A DNA stretch of 64,000 nt, from contig NZ_JAUSRE010000002.1 in assembly GCF_030811655.1 (NCBI RefSeq), positions 272,948 through 336,947 on the forward strand. Direction: 5' to 3'. This stretch comes from Pseudarthrobacter enclensis (GTDB taxonomy: Bacteria > Actinomycetota > Actinomycetes > Actinomycetales > Micrococcaceae). Below the pieces are notes generated by a model. It was not told where the DNA came from, did not search any database, and saw only the letters and a list, made by a program, of their open reading frames with translations. Position numbers and translations under genes: made by a program. Shown piece by piece: positions 1 to 8,104 of this stretch (its first letter is position 1; the number at the start of each line of letters is the position of its first letter).

Positions 1-1
1 C

Positions 2-358
2 TTCCGCCGCTACTGGGAGGAGCAGCTTTCAACCCTCCGCGCGGAAGAAGAAGGCGTGCGCGTGGGACGCGGCCTGCTGTTTCCCACGCACACCGCACTC
101 TGGTACCGCGCCATCATGCCCTCTGCCAGGTTCCTCACCGCAGGGCTCCTGCCGGGGCAGTTGCGGCAGGACTTCGGCCTTGCGTGGAGCGACCGCCACC
201 AGCGCAGGTTCGACCGCACGTGGCGCGTCCTTGCCGTTGCCTATCCGGTTCTCCCGCTGCGCATCAGGCACTGGTTCAAGGACTACTGCCTGGCCGAACT
301 TGAAAAGGACCTGCGAAAGAGCCCGCAGAACATGCAGCAGCAGGGGACCACTGCCTAG
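2..358 (+). CDS. Oxygenase MpaB family protein, C-terminal fragment
   Basis: The gene enters from the left edge: the frame is open from base 2 (first residues FRRYWEEQLS) and gives 118 residues before TAG. The stretch LTAGLLPGQLRQDFGL followed by WSDRHQRRFDRTWR resembles the C-terminal part of the MpaB/rubber oxygenase (DUF2236) family, which are haem-dependent oxygenases in characterised members. The usual histidine-bearing core would lie upstream of the window, so the active site cannot be checked. The last ~25 residues are charged and Gln-rich. The assignment rests on family pattern only; the substrate is unknown. Confidence 0.6.
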   Translation, partial: FRRYWEEQLSTLRAEEEGVRVGRGLLFPTHTALWYRAIMPSARFLTAGLLPGQLRQDFGLAWSDRHQRRFDRTWRVLAVAYPVLPLRIRHWFKDYCLAELEKDLRKSPQNMQQQGTTA

Positions 359-394
359 GCCCGCGGCCCCGTCGCTCTAAGGCGTCCGTAAAGG

Positions 395-424
395 GGTTCT
401 GCCAAGACCGGTTTCAGCAGGGCC
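395..424 (+). promoter_or_regulatory. Two 15-bp operator units upstream of the NepI-like exporter
   Basis: Bases 395-409 read GGTTCTGCCAAGACC and 410-424 read GGTTTCAGCAGGGCC, two 15-bp units in tandem. They are followed by CTCGCTAGTGT, in which TAGTGT (430-435) can serve as -10. The same unit order and the same CTCGCTA extension occur at 3692-3743 in front of the alcohol dehydrogenase divergent from the XRE regulator gene, so a common regulator is inferred. Confidence 0.6.
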
Positions 425-460
425 CTCGCTAGTGTTCCCACCACCCTGTTTCATGGAGGC

Positions 461-1696
461 ATGGCCACCGAAACAACTGTCACCATTACCAGCGCGCCAC
501 CAAAACCGGAAGTGCAGCACCCTGCGCATTGGGGAGGGGTCTTCGCGATGTCCCTGTGCGTGTTCGCCCTGATCGCCTCCGAGTTCATGCCCGTCAGCCT
601 GCTCACGCCCATGGCCGCCGAGTTGCAGGTTTCAGAGGGGATGGTGGGGCAGGGCATAGCGATTTCCGGGCTGTTCGCTGTGACGACCAGCCTGTCGGTG
701 TCCACCCTTGCCGGCAGTATGAACCGCAAGACGCTCCTGCTGGGACTGACCACGCTCATGGCAGTCTCCGGAGCCCTGGTTGCGCTGGCACCGGGATACC
801 TGGTCTTCATGATCGGCCGTGCACTGATCGGCGTGGTCATCGGCGGATTCTGGTCCATGTCCGCCGCCACCGCAATGCGTCTGGTACCGGCCCACCAGGT
901 GCCGCGCGCCCTGGCCATCTTCAATGGCGGCAACGCCCTGGCCACGGTGGTGGCTGCACCACTGGGCAGCTACCTGGGCTCCATCATCGGATGGCGCGGT
1001 GCGTTCTTCTGCCTGGTGCCGGTGGCGCTGCTGGCCCTTGCTTGGCAGTGGAGAAGCCTGCCTGCCATGAAAGCGGAACGGCCCACCGGGGCGGCCGGAA
1101 ACGTCTTCACCATTTTCGCCGCTTTCAGGAGCCCGCCTGTCGCCTGGGGCATGGCTGCTTGCGGTTCCTTCTTCATGGGACAGTTCGTGCTGTTCACCTA
1201 CATCCGCCCGTTCCTGGAGACCGTGACAGGCGCGGGCGCGGCCTCGGTGTCCCTGGTCCTCCTGGTCATCGGGGTGGCCGGATTCGTGGGTACCCTGCTG
1301 ATCGGCCGCTTCATCGGAAAGGGCCTGTACCGGACGCTGGCAGTCATTCCGGCGCTCATGGCGGCCATCGCGGCAGGCCTCGTGCCCTCCGGCGACTGGT
1401 TCGCCGTCGTCGTGGTCCTTCTGGCGATATGGGGCCTGCTGGGCACGTCCGCGCCCGTGGGCTGGTGGAGCTGGATCGCGAAGGCCATGCCCCATGACGC
1501 CGAGGCCGGTGGCGGCCTGATGGTGGCCGTGGTCCAGACCTCAATCGCTGTCGGGTCAACAGTGGGCGGCGTGCTGTACGACTCCGCCGGCTACCGCGGG
1601 ACCTTCCTCGCCGGCGCCGGCATCCTTGGCGTCGCTGCGGTCCTGGCGTTCCAGACCGCCCGGGCCACGCTTGCCCGGACGGGACAAACCCAATGA
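461..1696 (+). CDS. MFS exporter, NepI-like (purine ribonucleoside efflux type)
   Basis: A 411-residue, 12-helix major facilitator. Signature stretches are EFMPVSLLTPMA near residue 47, the IGRALIGVVIGGFWSMSAA motif near residue 125 and MRLVPAHQVPRAL after it, which match the E. coli NepI pattern (EFLPVSLLTPMA, GLALGGFWAMSAS, TMRLVPPRTVPKAL) from memory. NepI exports inosine and guanosine, so nucleoside or drug efflux at the inner membrane is the best guess. GGAGG lies only two bases before the ATG, so the start is not certain. The cupin gene follows after 45 bases and may be co-transcribed. An operator shared with the XRE regulator lies upstream. Confidence 0.8.
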   Translation: MATETTVTITSAPPKPEVQHPAHWGGVFAMSLCVFALIASEFMPVSLLTPMAAELQVSEGMVGQGIAISGLFAVTTSLSVSTLAGSMNRKTLLLGLTTLMAVSGALVALAPGYLVFMIGRALIGVVIGGFWSMSAATAMRLVPAHQVPRALAIFNGGNALATVVAAPLGSYLGSIIGWRGAFFCLVPVALLALAWQWRSLPAMKAERPTGAAGNVFTIFAAFRSPPVAWGMAACGSFFMGQFVLFTYIRPFLETVTGAGAASVSLVLLVIGVAGFVGTLLIGRFIGKGLYRTLAVIPALMAAIAAGLVPSGDWFAVVVVLLAIWGLLGTSAPVGWWSWIAKAMPHDAEAGGGLMVAVVQTSIAVGSTVGGVLYDSAGYRGTFLAGAGILGVAAVLAFQTARATLARTGQTQ

Positions 1697-1741
1697 CCAT
1701 CCGGCCCATTAGACCCTGAACCCACCCAACAGGAGGAGAGC

Positions 1742-2137
1742 ATGAAATACATCGAAAGCGGCGGCCAAACGGGCGCCGGGCCCAAGGAATGGTTCACCGG
1801 GACAGTGCAGATCGATGGGATCCGGAACCCTGACGGGCAGTCGGCCATCGGCTGCGCGCATGTCCGGTTCGCTCCCGGCGCCCGCACCGCCTGGCACCAC
1901 CACCCCAAGGGCCAGACCCTCTACGTGACCGATGGGATCGGCCTGGTGGCCCGCCGCGGCGGCGAAGTCCAGGAGATCCGCCCGGGCGACGTGGTGTACA
2001 TCGAACCCGGGGAAGAGCACTGGCACGGTGCCACGGCGGACCGCTTCATGGCGCACGTGGCCATGCAGGAAGCGGACAGTAACGGCCAGGTGGTCACCTG
2101 GCTCGACCATGTCACCGACGAGGAATACGGGGCCTGA
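1742..2137 (+). CDS. Small cupin-domain protein, mandelonitrile lyase-like
   Basis: A 131-residue single cupin. The metal-binding cupin motif 1 is visible as WHHHPKGQTLYV near residue 50, with the Gly-rich turn and Glu/His motif 2 in PGDVVYIEPGEEHWHGA near residue 85. This spacing fits the (R)-mandelonitrile lyase-like and carboxymuconolactone-associated cupins, which bind a metal through three His and one Glu. An AGGAGGAG ribosome binding site lies eight bases before the ATG. It follows the exporter on the same strand and precedes a strong terminator, so the two probably form an operon. The reaction cannot be stated from sequence. Confidence 0.8.
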   Translation: MKYIESGGQTGAGPKEWFTGTVQIDGIRNPDGQSAIGCAHVRFAPGARTAWHHHPKGQTLYVTDGIGLVARRGGEVQEIRPGDVVYIEPGEEHWHGATADRFMAHVAMQEADSNGQVVTWLDHVTDEEYGA

Positions 2138-2150
2138 AAAGCCCTTGGGC

Positions 2151-2204
2151 AAAAAGGTGGGCGGACGACGGCGGGACCTCCGGCCGTCGTCCGCCCACCT
2201 TTGA
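2151..2204. terminator. Long bidirectional terminator hairpin (repeat copy 1)
   Basis: Arms 2155-2171 and 2184-2200 pair perfectly over 17 bp, preceded by A5 and followed by TT, between the convergent cupin and universal stress genes. The sequence is nearly identical to the hairpin at 11222-11267 and related to that at 7617-7665. Confidence 0.85.
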
Positions 2205-2215
2205 AGGGGGGAGGG

Positions 2216-2638
2216 TCAGTCCTCGTAGGTGTTCGCGATGTAGACGTCGCACGGGGCGTTGTGCGCCACGCTGTTGGCCACGCTGCCCAGCAGCCGGCCG
2301 ATGCCGCGCATCCTCCGGTTGCCCACAACGATCAGCCGGGCGTTCAGGCGGATGGCTTCCTTGATCAGGGAGTCTGCCGGCTTGCCGCGGGCGGCGAAGT
2401 GGGTGACTTCCACCCCGGGCCTGGAGTTGGCCAGATCCTTGGCCACGATCTCCGAGCTGTCAGCGTTCGAGATCCTCACCTTGTCCGAGCCCACACCGTA
2501 AGTTTCGGAGTTTTCGCTCTCAAACGCGGTGACCACATGGAGTGACGCGCCCAGGGATTCCGCCAGGCCCAGCGCCACCTCCGCAGCTTTCCGTGCCGAC
2601 GGGCTGGCATCCACGCCTACAACAACTACTCCACTCAT
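2216..2638 (-). CDS. Universal stress protein, UspA family
   Basis: A 140-residue single Usp domain. The N-terminal strand VVVVGVDASPSARKA carries the conserved Asp, and the C-terminal ATP-binding pattern GNRRMRGIGRLLGSVANSV (G-2X-G-9X-G-S type) is present near residue 110, so nucleotide binding is likely. An upstream in-frame ATG exists, but the start at 2638 is preceded by a GAAGGAG ribosome binding site and gives the standard N-terminus. It stands alone and converges on the cupin gene across a shared terminator. Usp proteins act in the cytoplasm during starvation or stress. Confidence 0.9.
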   Translation of the reverse strand: MSGVVVVGVDASPSARKAAEVALGLAESLGASLHVVTAFESENSETYGVGSDKVRISNADSSEIVAKDLANSRPGVEVTHFAARGKPADSLIKEAIRLNARLIVVGNRRMRGIGRLLGSVANSVAHNAPCDVYIANTYED

Positions 2639-2760
2639 CTTTTCGCTCCTTCGCAATAGTCCTGGCATCAACGTCCATCTGCCAGTCTAGGGACTACCCG
2701 CCCGGAGCCCCGGTATCACAGCCGTGTGGAGCCGGCATGGGCAGGCCCAGGTGCGCAGCC

Positions 2761-3654
2761 TTACGCGCGGACCTGTCCCTGCGCCGACTCCGCGATGTTT
2801 TCAGTGGCCGCCCAGGAAGCCAGGAGCTTGAGGGCTTCGGCGGAGGGGCTGCCCGGGGTTGCGGGATAAACGGTAAGGGTATGGCCGGGGTCCTCTTCCA
2901 GCCCCAGAACCTGGTAGTTCAGCTCGAGCAGCCCCACCACGGGGTGGCGGAAAACCTTGGTCCCCGCGTAGTGGCGGCGGACGTTGTGCGCGGCCCAGAG
3001 CGTGCGGAATTCGTCGCTGCGCATCGACAGCTCTCCGATGAGTTCGGCGATGCCCTTGTCATGGGGGTTGCGCCCGGCTTCGCGGCGGAGGATGGCCACA
3101 TTGGTGTTGGCGGCCCGGTCCCAGTCCGTATAAAAATTGTGGGCACGCGGGTCCAGGAAGATGAACCGGGAGTGGTTGGCCGGCCGGGACGGGCTGCGGT
3201 ACATGTCCGAATACAGGGCGTAGCCCAAGGTGTTGGCGGCAACGATGTCCAGCCGGTTGTTGCCGATGAAGGCCGGCGCCTCCGTGATGGCATCCAGGAG
3301 GTACTGCAGTTCCGGCCGGACCTTGGAGGCCGCCGAAGCACCGGCACCAGCCGCACGCTTGCGTCCCGAGGTGTTGGCCGCCCGGGCCAGGTCGTAGAGG
3401 TGGTCATGCTCGGCGCGGTCCAGTTCCAGGGCGCCGGCGATGGCATCCAGGACGCTGTCCGAAACGCCGCTCAGGTTTCCCCGTTCCAGCCGCGTGTAGT
3501 AGTCCACGCTGACGCCTGCCAGGCGGGCCACTTCATCGCGCCGCAGCCCCGGCACCCGGCGGCGGCCGCCGTAGGGTTCGATGCCTGCCTGCTCCGGGGT
3601 GATGCGCGCACGGCGGGAGGACAGGAACTGCCGGACCTCGGCTCGGTTATCCAT
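2761..3654 (-). CDS. XRE-family regulator with MmyB-like ligand domain
   Basis: A 297-residue regulator. The N-terminal helix-turn-helix is seen as LRRDEVARLAGVSVDYYTRL around residues 37-57, preceded by the RRVPG turn typical of the actinobacterial XRE/MmyB group; residues ~100-280 match the MmyB-like PAS-type domain (ELQYLLDAI, NNRLDIVAANTLGYALYSDM, FIFLDPRAHNFYTDW). This family commonly regulates a divergent dehydrogenase or exporter gene. An earlier in-frame start exists, but the ATG at 3654 gives the conserved MDNRAEVRQFL opening. The gap to the divergent alcohol dehydrogenase holds three 15-bp operator units, also seen near 395. Confidence 0.88.
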   Translation of the reverse strand: MDNRAEVRQFLSSRRARITPEQAGIEPYGGRRRVPGLRRDEVARLAGVSVDYYTRLERGNLSGVSDSVLDAIAGALELDRAEHDHLYDLARAANTSGRKRAAGAGASAASKVRPELQYLLDAITEAPAFIGNNRLDIVAANTLGYALYSDMYRSPSRPANHSRFIFLDPRAHNFYTDWDRAANTNVAILRREAGRNPHDKGIAELIGELSMRSDEFRTLWAAHNVRRHYAGTKVFRHPVVGLLELNYQVLGLEEDPGHTLTVYPATPGSPSAEALKLLASWAATENIAESAQGQVRA

Positions 3655-3691
3655 AGGGAACACGTTACGTCGGTGCGAAGAACGCAAAGGA

Positions 3692-3736
3692 GGTTCTGCC
3701 AGAACCAGTTTCAGCAGAACCAGTTTCAGCAGAACC
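3692..3736. promoter_or_regulatory. Three tandem 15-bp operator units between XRE regulator and dehydrogenase
   Basis: Unit 1 (3692-3706) is the perfect palindrome GGTTCTGCCAGAACC; units 2 and 3 (3707-3721 and 3722-3736) are identical copies of AGTTTCAGCAGAACC. The array ends six bases before TAACGG, a plausible -10 for the dehydrogenase gene. The 15-bp phase repeats the same DNA face about every 1.4 helical turns. It is the likely binding site of the XRE/MmyB-like protein. Confidence 0.7.
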
Positions 3737-3809
3737 CTCGCTAACGGTTCCCGGGCCGGGTTTGATGGGATAGTCCGCTTTCAGCCTTTCACCCTTTGGA
3801 GGACCCAGC

Positions 3810-4826
3810 ATGCGCGCAACCATCATGCATGCCCCCGGCGACGTCCGCGTCGAGGACCGTGGCAAGCCCGCCATCCAACAGCCCACGGATGCCGTCATCA
3901 AGGTTGTTGCCGCCTGCGTGTGCGGGTCGGACCTGTGGCCCTACCGTGGCGCCGACACCCTGCACGAGCCCAGGCCCATGGGCCACGAGTACGTGGGGAT
4001 CGTCGAAGACGTGGGCGCTGACGTGAAGAACGTGCAGCCGGGCCAATTCGTTGTGGGGTCCTTCTTTGCCTCGGACAACACCTGTGAGATCTGCCGCTCC
4101 GGCTACCAGACCGGCTGCGTGCACAGGCAGGGCGTCGGCGGCGCCCAGGCCGAATACCTGCGCGTCCCGCTGGCGGACGGCACCTTGGTGGCCACCCCGG
4201 GCACGCCTGACGACGATAAGATCCCATCGCTGCTTACGGCATCCGATGTCCTGGGCACCGGATGGTTCGCCGCCAAGGCGGCCGAGGTGGGCCCCGGCAA
4301 GACGGTGGCGGTGGTGGGCGACGGCGCCGTGGGCCTTTTGGGGGTCCTGGCGGCAAAGCAGATGGGTGCCGAACGGATCATCGCCATGTCCCGGCATGCC
4401 GACCGGCAGGCCCTGGCCCGCGAGTTCGGCGCCACCGACATCGTGGAGGAGCGCGGCGATGCGGGCGTACAGAAAATCAGGGAGCTCACCGACGGGCTGG
4501 GGGCGCACTCTGTCATCGAAGCCGTGGGAACGCAGGAATCGATGATGCAGGCCATCCAGGCCACCCGTGCCGGCGGCCACGTCGGTTTCGTGGGCGTATC
4601 CCATGACGTGGCGCTGCCTGGCCGCGAGCTGTTCTCCTCGCTCGTGCACCTTCACGGCGGCCCCGCTCCGGTCCGGCAGTACCTGCCCGAGCTGATCGAC
4701 CTCATCCTGGCCGGTGACATCGAACCCGGAAAAGTCTTCGACCTCGAACTCCCGCTGGACCAGGCAGCCGAGGCGTACAGGGCCATGGATGAACGCCGGG
4801 CCGTCAAGGTCCTGCTCCGGCCATAG
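3810..4826 (+). CDS. Zinc-dependent alcohol dehydrogenase family protein
   Basis: A 338-residue medium-chain dehydrogenase. The GroES-like half shows the catalytic zinc pattern CGSDLWPYRG and GHEYVGIVEDVG near residues 38 and 60; the Rossmann half has VAVVGDGAVGLLGV near residue 168 for NAD(P) binding. The structural zinc lobe has only three cysteines (TCEICRSGYQTGC), with Asp where the first Cys is usual, a variant known in this subfamily. TTTGGAGGA precedes the ATG. The XRE regulator is divergent and the promoter has a 15-bp repeat operator. The substrate is not evident; similar actinobacterial proteins are often induced by aldehydes or electrophiles. Confidence 0.88.
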   Translation: MRATIMHAPGDVRVEDRGKPAIQQPTDAVIKVVAACVCGSDLWPYRGADTLHEPRPMGHEYVGIVEDVGADVKNVQPGQFVVGSFFASDNTCEICRSGYQTGCVHRQGVGGAQAEYLRVPLADGTLVATPGTPDDDKIPSLLTASDVLGTGWFAAKAAEVGPGKTVAVVGDGAVGLLGVLAAKQMGAERIIAMSRHADRQALAREFGATDIVEERGDAGVQKIRELTDGLGAHSVIEAVGTQESMMQAIQATRAGGHVGFVGVSHDVALPGRELFSSLVHLHGGPAPVRQYLPELIDLILAGDIEPGKVFDLELPLDQAAEAYRAMDERRAVKVLLRP

Positions 4827-4987
4827 CCGCTTTCTGCCGCCATGCGCCTTGTGGCAACTGGGCCTGCTGAGGGTAGGACTCGCAAGACCAGGCACAACAG
4901 GGCCACCTTGGAACAAGCATTTCCCGGATCTGTTCCGAACAACCCCGGTAGCATTAAGAAGTCCCCCCAACAGATCACAGGAGAACC

Positions 4988-6028
4988 ATGACTACCGTCA
5001 AGGCTTATGCATCCCCGTCCGCCACGGAGGACCTGGTGGCTACCACCATCGAGCGCCGCGAAGTGGGTCCCCACGACGTCATGATCGACATCAAGTTCGC
5101 CGGCATCTGCCACTCGGACATCCACACCGTCCGCGGTGACTGGGGCCCGCAGCAGTACCCGCTGGTGCCCGGCCACGAGATCGCCGGCATCGTCACCGAG
5201 GTCGGCGCAGAAGTAAGCAAGCACAAAGTCGGCGACCGCGTCGGTGTTGGCTGCATGGTCAATTCCTGCAAGGAATGCGCAAACTGCCAGAAGGGCGAGG
5301 AACAATACTGCCTCAAGGGCAACATTGGCACCTACGGCGCCGTCGACCGCGACGGCACCATCACGCAGGGCGGCTACTCCACCCACGTGGTGGTCACCGA
5401 GGACTTCGTCGTGACCATCCCCGAGGGCATCGAACTCGACGTCGCCGCACCGCTGCTGTGCGCCGGCATCACCACCTACTCACCCCTGCGCCACTGGGGT
5501 GCCGGCCCCGGCAAGAACGTTGCCGTCGTCGGCCTCGGCGGACTGGGCCACATGGCCGTCAAGCTGGCCCACGCCATGGGCGCTGAGGTGACCGTGCTGT
5601 CCCAGTCGCTGAAAAAGCAGGAAGACGGCCTGAAGCTGGGCGCCGACCACTACTACGCGACCAGTGACGAGAACACCTTCTCCGAGCTCGCCGGCTCCTT
5701 CGACCTGATCATCAACACGGTCAGCGCCTCGATTGACATCAGCTCCTACCTGGGCCTGCTCAAGCTCGACGGCGCCCTGGTAAACGTCGGCGCACCCGCG
5801 GAGCCCCTTCCGGTCAACGCCTTCGCGTTGATTGGCGGACGCCGTTCCTTCGCCGGTTCCATGATCGGCGGCATCCGCGAAACCCAGGAGATGCTCAACT
5901 TCTGCGCCGAGCACCACCTGGGCGCCGAAATCGAGGTCATCCCGGCCGAGAAGATCAACGAAGCCTACGAACGTGTCCTTGCCTCGGACGTCCGGTACCG
6001 GTTCGTGATCGACACCGCCACCCTCTAA
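4988..6028 (+). CDS. NAD(P)-dependent alcohol dehydrogenase, CAD/YahK type
   Basis: A 346-residue zinc dehydrogenase. It carries [15 protein letters not shown] with the catalytic zinc Cys, [12 protein letters not shown], a complete structural-zinc lobe ([17 protein letters not shown], spacing C-x2-C-x2-C-x7-C) and the nucleotide fold [15 protein letters not shown] near residue 178. The spacing and the Ser after the glycine motif (LSQSLKK) fit the NADPH-preferring cinnamyl-alcohol/YahK group that reduces a broad range of aldehydes. CAGGAGA precedes the ATG. The gene appears monocistronic: 161 bases separate it from the preceding dehydrogenase gene and a terminator follows. Confidence 0.9.
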   Translation: MTTVKAYASPSATEDLVATTIERREVGPHDVMIDIKFAGICHSDIHTVRGDWGPQQYPLVPGHEIAGIVTEVGAEVSKHKVGDRVGVGCMVNSCKECANCQKGEEQYCLKGNIGTYGAVDRDGTITQGGYSTHVVVTEDFVVTIPEGIELDVAAPLLCAGITTYSPLRHWGAGPGKNVAVVGLGGLGHMAVKLAHAMGAEVTVLSQSLKKQEDGLKLGADHYYATSDENTFSELAGSFDLIINTVSASIDISSYLGLLKLDGALVNVGAPAEPLPVNAFALIGGRRSFAGSMIGGIRETQEMLNFCAEHHLGAEIEVIPAEKINEAYERVLASDVRYRFVIDTATL

Positions 6029-6053
6029 AGCACCACCCGCGCTTCCAACTCAC

Positions 6054-6091
6054 ACGGCGGGCCGGCCCCCCACAAGGGGTCGGCCCGCCGT
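6054..6091. terminator. Terminator after the CAD-type dehydrogenase
   Basis: Arms 6054-6069 and 6076-6091 pair almost fully (one mismatch) around a CACAA-containing loop, GC-rich, between convergent genes. No strong T-run follows. Confidence 0.7.
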
Positions 6092-6140
6092 CGCGCTTTA
6101 AGGAACCGGCGACGGCGGGACAAGCTATTTAGGCCAGGCC

Positions 6141-7178
6141 TTAGGGCGCGAGGCTTTTCAGGATTGAAACCGCGGAGCCCTCCATGGTTTGCCTGTAGTT
6201 GATGCCGGCCCACAGGTTCAGCCACTCAGGCTCTCCTGCGGCCGCGGCCGCGGCACGCAGGGGAGTGGTGAGGTGGTGGATTTCCGGGTAGCCGTAAGGG
6301 GCGTCGCCATCATGTCTGCGCATGAATTCGTTGTGCAGGCCGCGGGCATTGCGGCCGGAGAAGACGCGGGTGACGTCCGTGGTGGTGAAGTGGTCCGGCG
6401 CCGCCAGGGCAGCCCGGTGCACCGGCTTGGTTCCCGCTTCGGCGGCGCGCAGGAATGCCGTCCCGGCCTGGACCGCCACGGCGCCGACGGCCAGCGCAGT
6501 CCGGGTGTGGTCAGCAGTTGCGATGCCCCCAGCCCCGATGAGGGGGACCTCCAGGTCGGAAAGCTCGCCGAGGATCCCGTGGAGGGGCACCAGCGGGGGA
6601 GGCCCGTCCGGCTTGAACGTTCCCCGGTGGCCACCGGCTTCGGGGCCCTGCACGCACAGGGCATCCGCTCCGGCGGCAAGTGCCCGGAGCGCTTCTTCGC
6701 GGTCCGTGACAGTGGCTATCACATATACGCCGCGCTGTTTCAGCGATTCCACCACGCCGGATTCGGGAAAGTCGAAGGTGAACGAAACGACCGGGGGTGC
6801 CAGGTCCAGCAATGCTTCGAGCTTCCCGTCCCAGTCGTCATCATCATGCTTTGGCTCTCCCAGTTTGACGCCGAACCGCTCAGCGTCCGGAGCCAGTGAT
6901 GCGGCATATCGCTGCAGGTCGTCGTGACTGATAACCGGGGGCTGCGGTACGAACAGGTTGACGCCGAATGGGTGCTTGGTCTGCGATCTGACAGCCTCGA
7001 TGTCTGTCCGCATCGCTGCAGCCGTCCGGTATCCGGCCGCAAGGAAACCAAGGCCTCCGGCGGCGCTGACCGCTACGGCCAGCTGCGGCGTGGAGGGCCC
7101 GCCGGCCATGGGTGCCTGGATCACCGGCAGGGCCAGCGACTCGAAACGGAACCTGGTGGCCTTCTGCTGGGTACCCAT
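6141..7178 (-). CDS. Nitronate monooxygenase (2-nitropropane dioxygenase family)
   Basis: A 345-residue TIM-barrel flavoprotein. Family marks are the N-terminal LPVIQAPMAGGPSTPQLA, the AGGLGFLAAGYR turn, GVNLFVPQP, the phosphate-binding AGADALCVQGPEAGGHRG near residue 175 (with the catalytic His of the class I enzymes) and PLIGAGGIATADH near 215. Enzymes of this family use FMN to oxidise alkyl nitronates such as propionate 3-nitronate to carbonyl compounds and nitrite. The gene is single, converges on the preceding dehydrogenase and is separated from it by a terminator. Confidence 0.9.
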   Translation of the reverse strand: MGTQQKATRFRFESLALPVIQAPMAGGPSTPQLAVAVSAAGGLGFLAAGYRTAAAMRTDIEAVRSQTKHPFGVNLFVPQPPVISHDDLQRYAASLAPDAERFGVKLGEPKHDDDDWDGKLEALLDLAPPVVSFTFDFPESGVVESLKQRGVYVIATVTDREEALRALAAGADALCVQGPEAGGHRGTFKPDGPPPLVPLHGILGELSDLEVPLIGAGGIATADHTRTALAVGAVAVQAGTAFLRAAEAGTKPVHRAALAAPDHFTTTDVTRVFSGRNARGLHNEFMRRHDGDAPYGYPEIHHLTTPLRAAAAAAGEPEWLNLWAGINYRQTMEGSAVSILKSLAP

Positions 7179-7262
7179 CTGCCCTCCGCTGTTCGGTACG
7201 TACCTGACGAATGCTACGCCGGTCCACGCTCCCGTTCGAGGCGCAGGGGACGGCCGCCACGG

Positions 7263-7529
7263 TCAGCGTGATCCGGCTTCCACCAGGAGCTTTAGGGTCT
7301 CACGGGTCTGTAGGCGTGCCCTTTCCTGCATCCGCACGATGGGTTCGTCCGCTACATACGCCGTTGAGGGACAAACAGGGGCCAAGAGCTGTGCGTCCCC
7401 GGGGGCGCCGTTGCTGGGCTGCACCAGTGAGGCCACCTGACCCGGAAGGCGCTGCCACAGGTTCCGTGCGGGATAGACGTCGGTGACGCCGTCGACCGCC
7501 AGGATGGCTGCCTGCAAGGTATTGGTCAC
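7263..7529 (-). CDS. Small conserved protein of unknown function (88 aa)
   Basis: Reads 88 residues from a GTG start with a clean GGAGG ribosome binding site six bases upstream; the frame is open further upstream but without such a site. The opening AILAVDGVTDVYPARNLWQRLPG recalls the start of Asp23/Gls24-type envelope stress proteins (xAVxGV..L), but the rest of that domain is missing, so this is only a resemblance. The C-terminal half is helical and charged (VRMQERARLQTRETLKLLVE). It may follow the 64-residue gene upstream, although a strong terminator lies between them. Confidence 0.6.
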   Translation of the reverse strand: MTNTLQAAILAVDGVTDVYPARNLWQRLPGQVASLVQPSNGAPGDAQLLAPVCPSTAYVADEPIVRMQERARLQTRETLKLLVEAGSR

Positions 7530-7614
7530 AGTTCCTCCAGGTAAAGACGCAGGCAGGAAGGGAAACGTCACGCAGTAACTTCTATGATCGTCGTCACTTT
7601 TCTTTCGGGGCAGC

Positions 7615-7667
7615 AAAAAGGACGCGGACGACGCCGGGTGGATCCCGCCGTCGTCCGCGTCCTTTGG
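7615..7667. terminator. Terminator hairpin (related repeat copy)
   Basis: Arms 7617-7633 and 7649-7665 pair over 17 bp, flanked by A5 on the left and T3 on the right. It ends the 64-residue gene on the minus strand. Its core GCGGACGACG is shared with the hairpins at 2155 and 11222. Confidence 0.8.
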
Positions 7668-7677
7668 CGGGGGCTGC

Positions 7678-7872
7678 TTACAGCGCCAGTGCGGGCTCGT
7701 CGCCGCGCACGCTCAGCGTGAAGGTGTTCGGCCCGCTGCAGTGGACTGCAATGCGGGAAGTGGTGGTGTTGTGGCGCGAGGAGAGGTCGGAGACCGCGGA
7801 ATCGAGGGTCTCGTGGAGGGAAGCGCGGTCCCAGATCTTCAGCGTCACGGATTCGGCAGTGTTAAACGTCAT
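7678..7872 (-). CDS. Hypothetical protein (64 aa)
   Basis: A 64-residue protein with an ATG start and AGGAAAG ten bases upstream, followed at once by a strong terminator. Visible features are a predicted strand-helix-strand order: TLKIWDRASLHETLDSAVSDL in the middle and RIAVHCSGPNTFTLSVRG near the end. No family is recognised. The correct ribosome binding site and the dedicated terminator support it as a real monocistronic gene. Confidence 0.55.
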   Translation of the reverse strand: MTFNTAESVTLKIWDRASLHETLDSAVSDLSSRHNTTTSRIAVHCSGPNTFTLSVRGDEPALAL

Positions 7873-8104
7873 TGTTCAGTACTTTCCTGTATCAAGCCGG
7901 CTTTACGTCCGGCGGTGGCCTGTCCGCTCCGGGGGTCGGTGGCCTGCGCTCACCGGTGGGCCTCGTTGCGTCACCAGGATGTCAAGGGCGGGTGTTGCCC
8001 TGCGTATCCATAGTGCCCGTGGCGGATAAGCCCGCTCAACCAAATACGGCATTTATTGCGAGTGAATCTCATCACGTGTGACCGGGGCCACGCACTCCGG
8101 GGCG

